Origin: an uncultured Atopobium sp.
GTDB taxonomy: Bacteria > Actinomycetota > Coriobacteriia > Coriobacteriales > Atopobiaceae
Reading direction: 5' to 3'
NCBI GenBank assembly: GCA_946999785.1
Contig: CAMQEO010000002.1
Location: forward strand, 1-46,164
DNA length: 46,164 bases
Shown in pieces: positions 44,144-46,164 of this stretch; within the stretch, counting starts at the first letter, position 1, and each line of letters begins with the position of its first letter. Made by a program: the position numbers and the translations under genes. The notes beneath the pieces are model-generated. The model saw nothing but the letters and a program-made list of their open reading frames with translations, searched no databases and had not been told where the DNA came from.

Positions 44144-44165
44144 AAAATTGTCCTAAGCCCCGTTT
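44082..44165. repeat. Large inverted repeat with nested stems
   Basis: AAACGGGGCTTA (44082-44093) and TAAGCCCCGTTT (44154-44165) are perfect 12-bp arms around 60 bases. Inside, GACAATT (44101-44107) pairs with AATTGTC (44146-44152), and GTGC/GCAC can pair near the tip. The outer arm ends in TTTTTT, so the whole could also act as a terminator. The left arm lies in the transposase remnant. Confidence 0.7.
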
Positions 44166-44175
44166 TTTCTATACT

Positions 44176-44301
44176 GCGTGTAAACGTCTGCGCCCGCTCG
44201 CCTGTCCCGCGCGTCTTGCGTGTAAACGCCTGCGCCCGCTCGCCTGTCCCGCGCGTCTTGCGTGTAGACGCCTGCGCCTACCCGCGACAGCACGTCTCGT
44301 G
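44176..44301. repeat. GC-rich 42-bp tandem repeat, about three copies
   Basis: Units at 44176-44217 and 44218-44259 differ by one base; a third, degenerate unit starts at 44260. The unit reads GCGTGTAAACGTCTGCGCCC and onward with GCTCGCCTGTCCCGCGCG. The stretch is far richer in G+C than everything near it. The period is a multiple of three, so an open frame (14-residue repeat of LRPLACPARLACKR type) runs through, but there is no start signal and I do not call it a gene. Confidence 0.85.
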
Positions 44302-44404
44302 CGTCCCGCTCGTACCTGCCTGCACCTGCGCACGTATGCCCAGGATATATAGGAGCGTGTTAGCGCTCTAGCCTAAAAATTATTGGTACTAACCTGATTT
44401 TATG

Positions 44405-44433
44405 TTGCACTTGTCTTGTAGCTGGTATATATT
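44405..44433 (+). promoter_or_regulatory. Promoter of the surface-protein gene
   Basis: TTGCAC (44405-44410) and TATATT (44428-44433) with a 17-base spacer, about 58 bases before the ATG at 44491. AAAGGAG precedes the ATG. Nothing else in 44302-44490 was recognised. Confidence 0.6.
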
Positions 44434-44490
44434 AAATATTCATACAATGCAATTCGCATGGACTTGCACGCACAGATAAAAGGAGTACAT

Positions 44491-46164
44491 ATGTTTCCTC
44501 TAAACGACTTGCAAAAAATGTCACGGGGGGGGGGTAGCTCTTAGAGCAACATGTGCCGCCCTTATCGCACTCGGTAGCATACCTTGCGTTGCCGTTATTT
44601 CCCCCAATTTCTCACCTGTCGCGTTTGCAACAGGCAGTCTGGCAGACCTAAAGAGAGAAGTAATTAATACGATTAAGGCGCTTACCAATCTTGATGAGGG
44701 TACTAGAGATTTTTACATAGGTCAAGTAACTAATGCACAAAATGAAGGAGATGTATACGGCGCTCAGCACAATGCAAAGTATACTGATACTAGAAATAGC
44801 CTTAAAAAAGTAATTGATAAAGCTCGCGTTAAGAGTAATGAGGTTGCATACACCAATGCAGCACAAGAGAAACAGCAAGAATTTATTGAAAAACTTAATA
44901 CTGCTGTGCGTGATTATGAAGATTATCGCGATCACGATCTACTTGATAGAAGGAGAACAGAGCTTACAGAAGCTATGAATGCTCTCGACGGAGAACTTCA
45001 ACCCCAAAAGACAGAAGCAATTAATGCGATTAACTCGCTTACCAATCTTGATGAGAATGCTAAAAAGCCATTCTTAGATAGGGTACGTAATGCACAAACT
45101 GCAGAAGCTATACGCAGTGCTTCTTTCGATGCAGAATACGCTGATACTAGATCGGCCCTTCACAAAGTAATTACTGAGGCTAACACAAAGAAGAATGATG
45201 TTGCATACACCAAGGCAACAGATGGAAAAAAGCAAGCATTTGAAGGAAAACTTAAGGATGCCAAGGACGCTTATGATCAATATTCCGATATAGGGATAGT
45301 GAGAAAAGCGAGAACAGAGCTTACAGAAGCTATGAATGCTCTCGACGGAGAACTTCAACCCCAAAAGACAGAAGCAATTAATGCGATTAACTCGCTTACC
45401 AATCTTGATGAGAATGCTAAAAAGCCATTCTTAGATAGGGTACGTAATGCACAAACTGCAGAAGCTATACGCAGTGCTTCTTTCGATGCAGAATACGCTG
45501 ATACTAGATCGGCCCTTCACAAAGTAATTACTGAGGCTAACACAAAGAAGAATGATGTTGCATACACCAAGGCAACAGATGGAAAAAAGCAAGCATTTGA
45601 AGGAAAACTTAAGGATGCCAAGGACGCTTATGATCAATATTCCGATATAGGGATAGTGAGAAAAGCGAGAACAGAGCTTACAGAAGCTATGGGTGCTCTC
45701 GACGGCAAAGCTCAAGACCTTAAAGATAAGAAAGCAGCAGCAAAAGACAAGCTTAAGGACTATGGCTTATCTGAACAAGATAAACAGAAGTACGAAGGCG
45801 ACATCGAAGGCGCATCAAGCGAAGACGATGTAAACCAAGCCCTTCTTAAGGCTGCTAAAGCTGCGCTTGAAAAGGTAATTAATGCAGCTCGCGCCAAGAA
45901 GAATGATGTTGCATACACCAAGGCAACACCAGAGAAAAAGCAAGCATTTGAAGGAAAGCTAACAGCTGCAACTACCGCTAAAGATGCACAAGATGCTACG
46001 GTAGATAGCCTTAATCAAGCAAGAACAGAGCTTACAAATGCTATGAATGCTCTCGACGGCAAAGCAGATCAACCGCAGGTACAGACCTATCCATATTCTG
46101 GTACTGGTACTGGTACTGGTTCTATTCCTCAGACAGGCGAATCAGCATCGTTTGCAGGCTTGCT
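44491..46164 (+). CDS. GA/FIVAR repeat cell-wall surface protein, phase-OFF as sequenced, 3' end outside window
   Basis: ATG 44491 with AAAGGAG upstream. As written the frame runs MFPLNDLQKMSRGGGSS and stops, because a run of ten G (44525-44534) shifts it. With nine or twelve G it continues as VALRATCAALIALGSIPCVA and so on, giving a signal peptide probably cleaved after SPVAFA, and then stays open for about 543 codons to the window end. The mature part alternates three-helix GA modules (for example TEAINAINSLTNLDENAKKP) with FIVAR-type modules (ALHKVITEANTKKNDVAYTK; ARTELTEAMNALDG), four units in all, two of them identical at DNA level. It ends in a Gly-Thr linker and IPQTGE, an LPXTG-like sortase signal, before the cut. 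GA modules often bind host albumin and FIVAR modules are common in adhesins; binding here is inferred. Confidence 0.85.
44525..44534 (+). repeat. Poly-G tract (10 G) inside the signal-peptide codons
   Basis: Ten consecutive G eleven codons after the start. Nine or twelve G give the open frame; ten gives TAG at 44542, eleven gives TAG at once. This is the usual design of slipped-strand ON/OFF switches. A homopolymer read error cannot be excluded. Confidence 0.9.
44954..45667 (+). repeat. Two identical 357-bp tandem units within the surface-protein gene
   Basis: Bases 44954-45310 and 45311-45667 appear identical by eye (119 codons each, one GA plus one FIVAR module); a further partial copy starts at 45668 and soon diverges. 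The frame is kept, so gain or loss of units by recombination would give longer or shorter proteins. A (GGTACT)3 microsatellite also lies at 46100-46117. Confidence 0.9.

Noticed and set aside
44113..44352. Open frame through the GC-rich tandem repeat with a 14-residue period
   Set aside because: No ribosome site, starts inside the transposase remnant, and the openness follows from a period divisible by three.
44648..45715. Three minus-strand frames with repeated Cys/Ser/Ile-rich peptides
   Set aside because: They are antisense shadows of the repeated GA/FIVAR codons; no start signals.

Overview
The window looks like a chromosome segment of a low-GC member of the Coriobacteriia (Actinobacteria), most likely Atopobiaceae (Atopobium/Fannyhessea-like). 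This is inferred from moderate-to-low GC, the actinobacterial order rsmD-coaD-DivIVA-like(SepIVA)-DUF177-rpmF-plsX-acpP-rnc-smc-ftsY-ffh, and an LPXTG-type surface protein. No database search was possible, so the genus is a guess.

Region 1 (1-13.5 kb, + strand) is housekeeping. It holds the 3' part of recG, rsmD, coaD, a coiled-coil DivIVA-like gene, the DUF177 gene, rpmF, plsX, acpP, rnc, smc, the two SRP GTPases ftsY and ffh, and a SpoU/TrmH rRNA methyltransferase. A strong terminator follows rpmF. A palindrome set overlaps the likely rpmF promoter.

Region 2 (13.5-22.1 kb, - strand) is an aromatic amino-acid block, transcribed tRNA-Arg(CCG) -> tyrA -> aroB -> aroA -> aroC -> pheA -> aroE-aroK fusion -> terminator -> aroQ. 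Several junctions overlap by 1-4 nt. The aroQ gene encodes an unusual protein: a PTS EIIB-like domain with its phosphorylatable Cys, a long linker, then type II dehydroquinase. Together the genes cover 3-dehydroquinate synthesis through chorismate to prephenate, phenylpyruvate and hydroxyphenylpyruvate. DAHP synthase is not in the window.

Region 3 (22.2-37.7 kb, + strand) has a P-type cation ATPase, a zinc-ribbon membrane protein, a cyclophilin, a TPR membrane protein, the cell-shape cluster mreB-mreC-mreD-mrdA(PBP2)-rodA with a downstream DUF697-like protein, then rplU-rpmA, trpS and tRNA-Val(GAC).

Region 4 (37.8-41.8 kb, - strand) carries a YbhN/LPG-synthase-type membrane protein and the thiolation pair mnmA and a cysteine desulfurase.

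Region 5 (41.8-46.2 kb, + strand) is accessory DNA. It contains a TetR regulator and a membrane-protein gene, each preceded by the same palindromic operator; a truncated gene end; a 27-bp duplication that copies a ribosome-binding site and start codon; a decayed IS3-type transposase; a large inverted repeat; a GC-rich 42-bp tandem repeat; and a sortase-type GA/FIVAR repeat surface protein. The surface-protein signal peptide contains a run of ten G. As sequenced the gene is out of frame (OFF); nine or twelve G would restore a full signal peptide, which strongly suggests phase variation. This locus and the EIIB-AroQ fusion are the two best candidates for something new.
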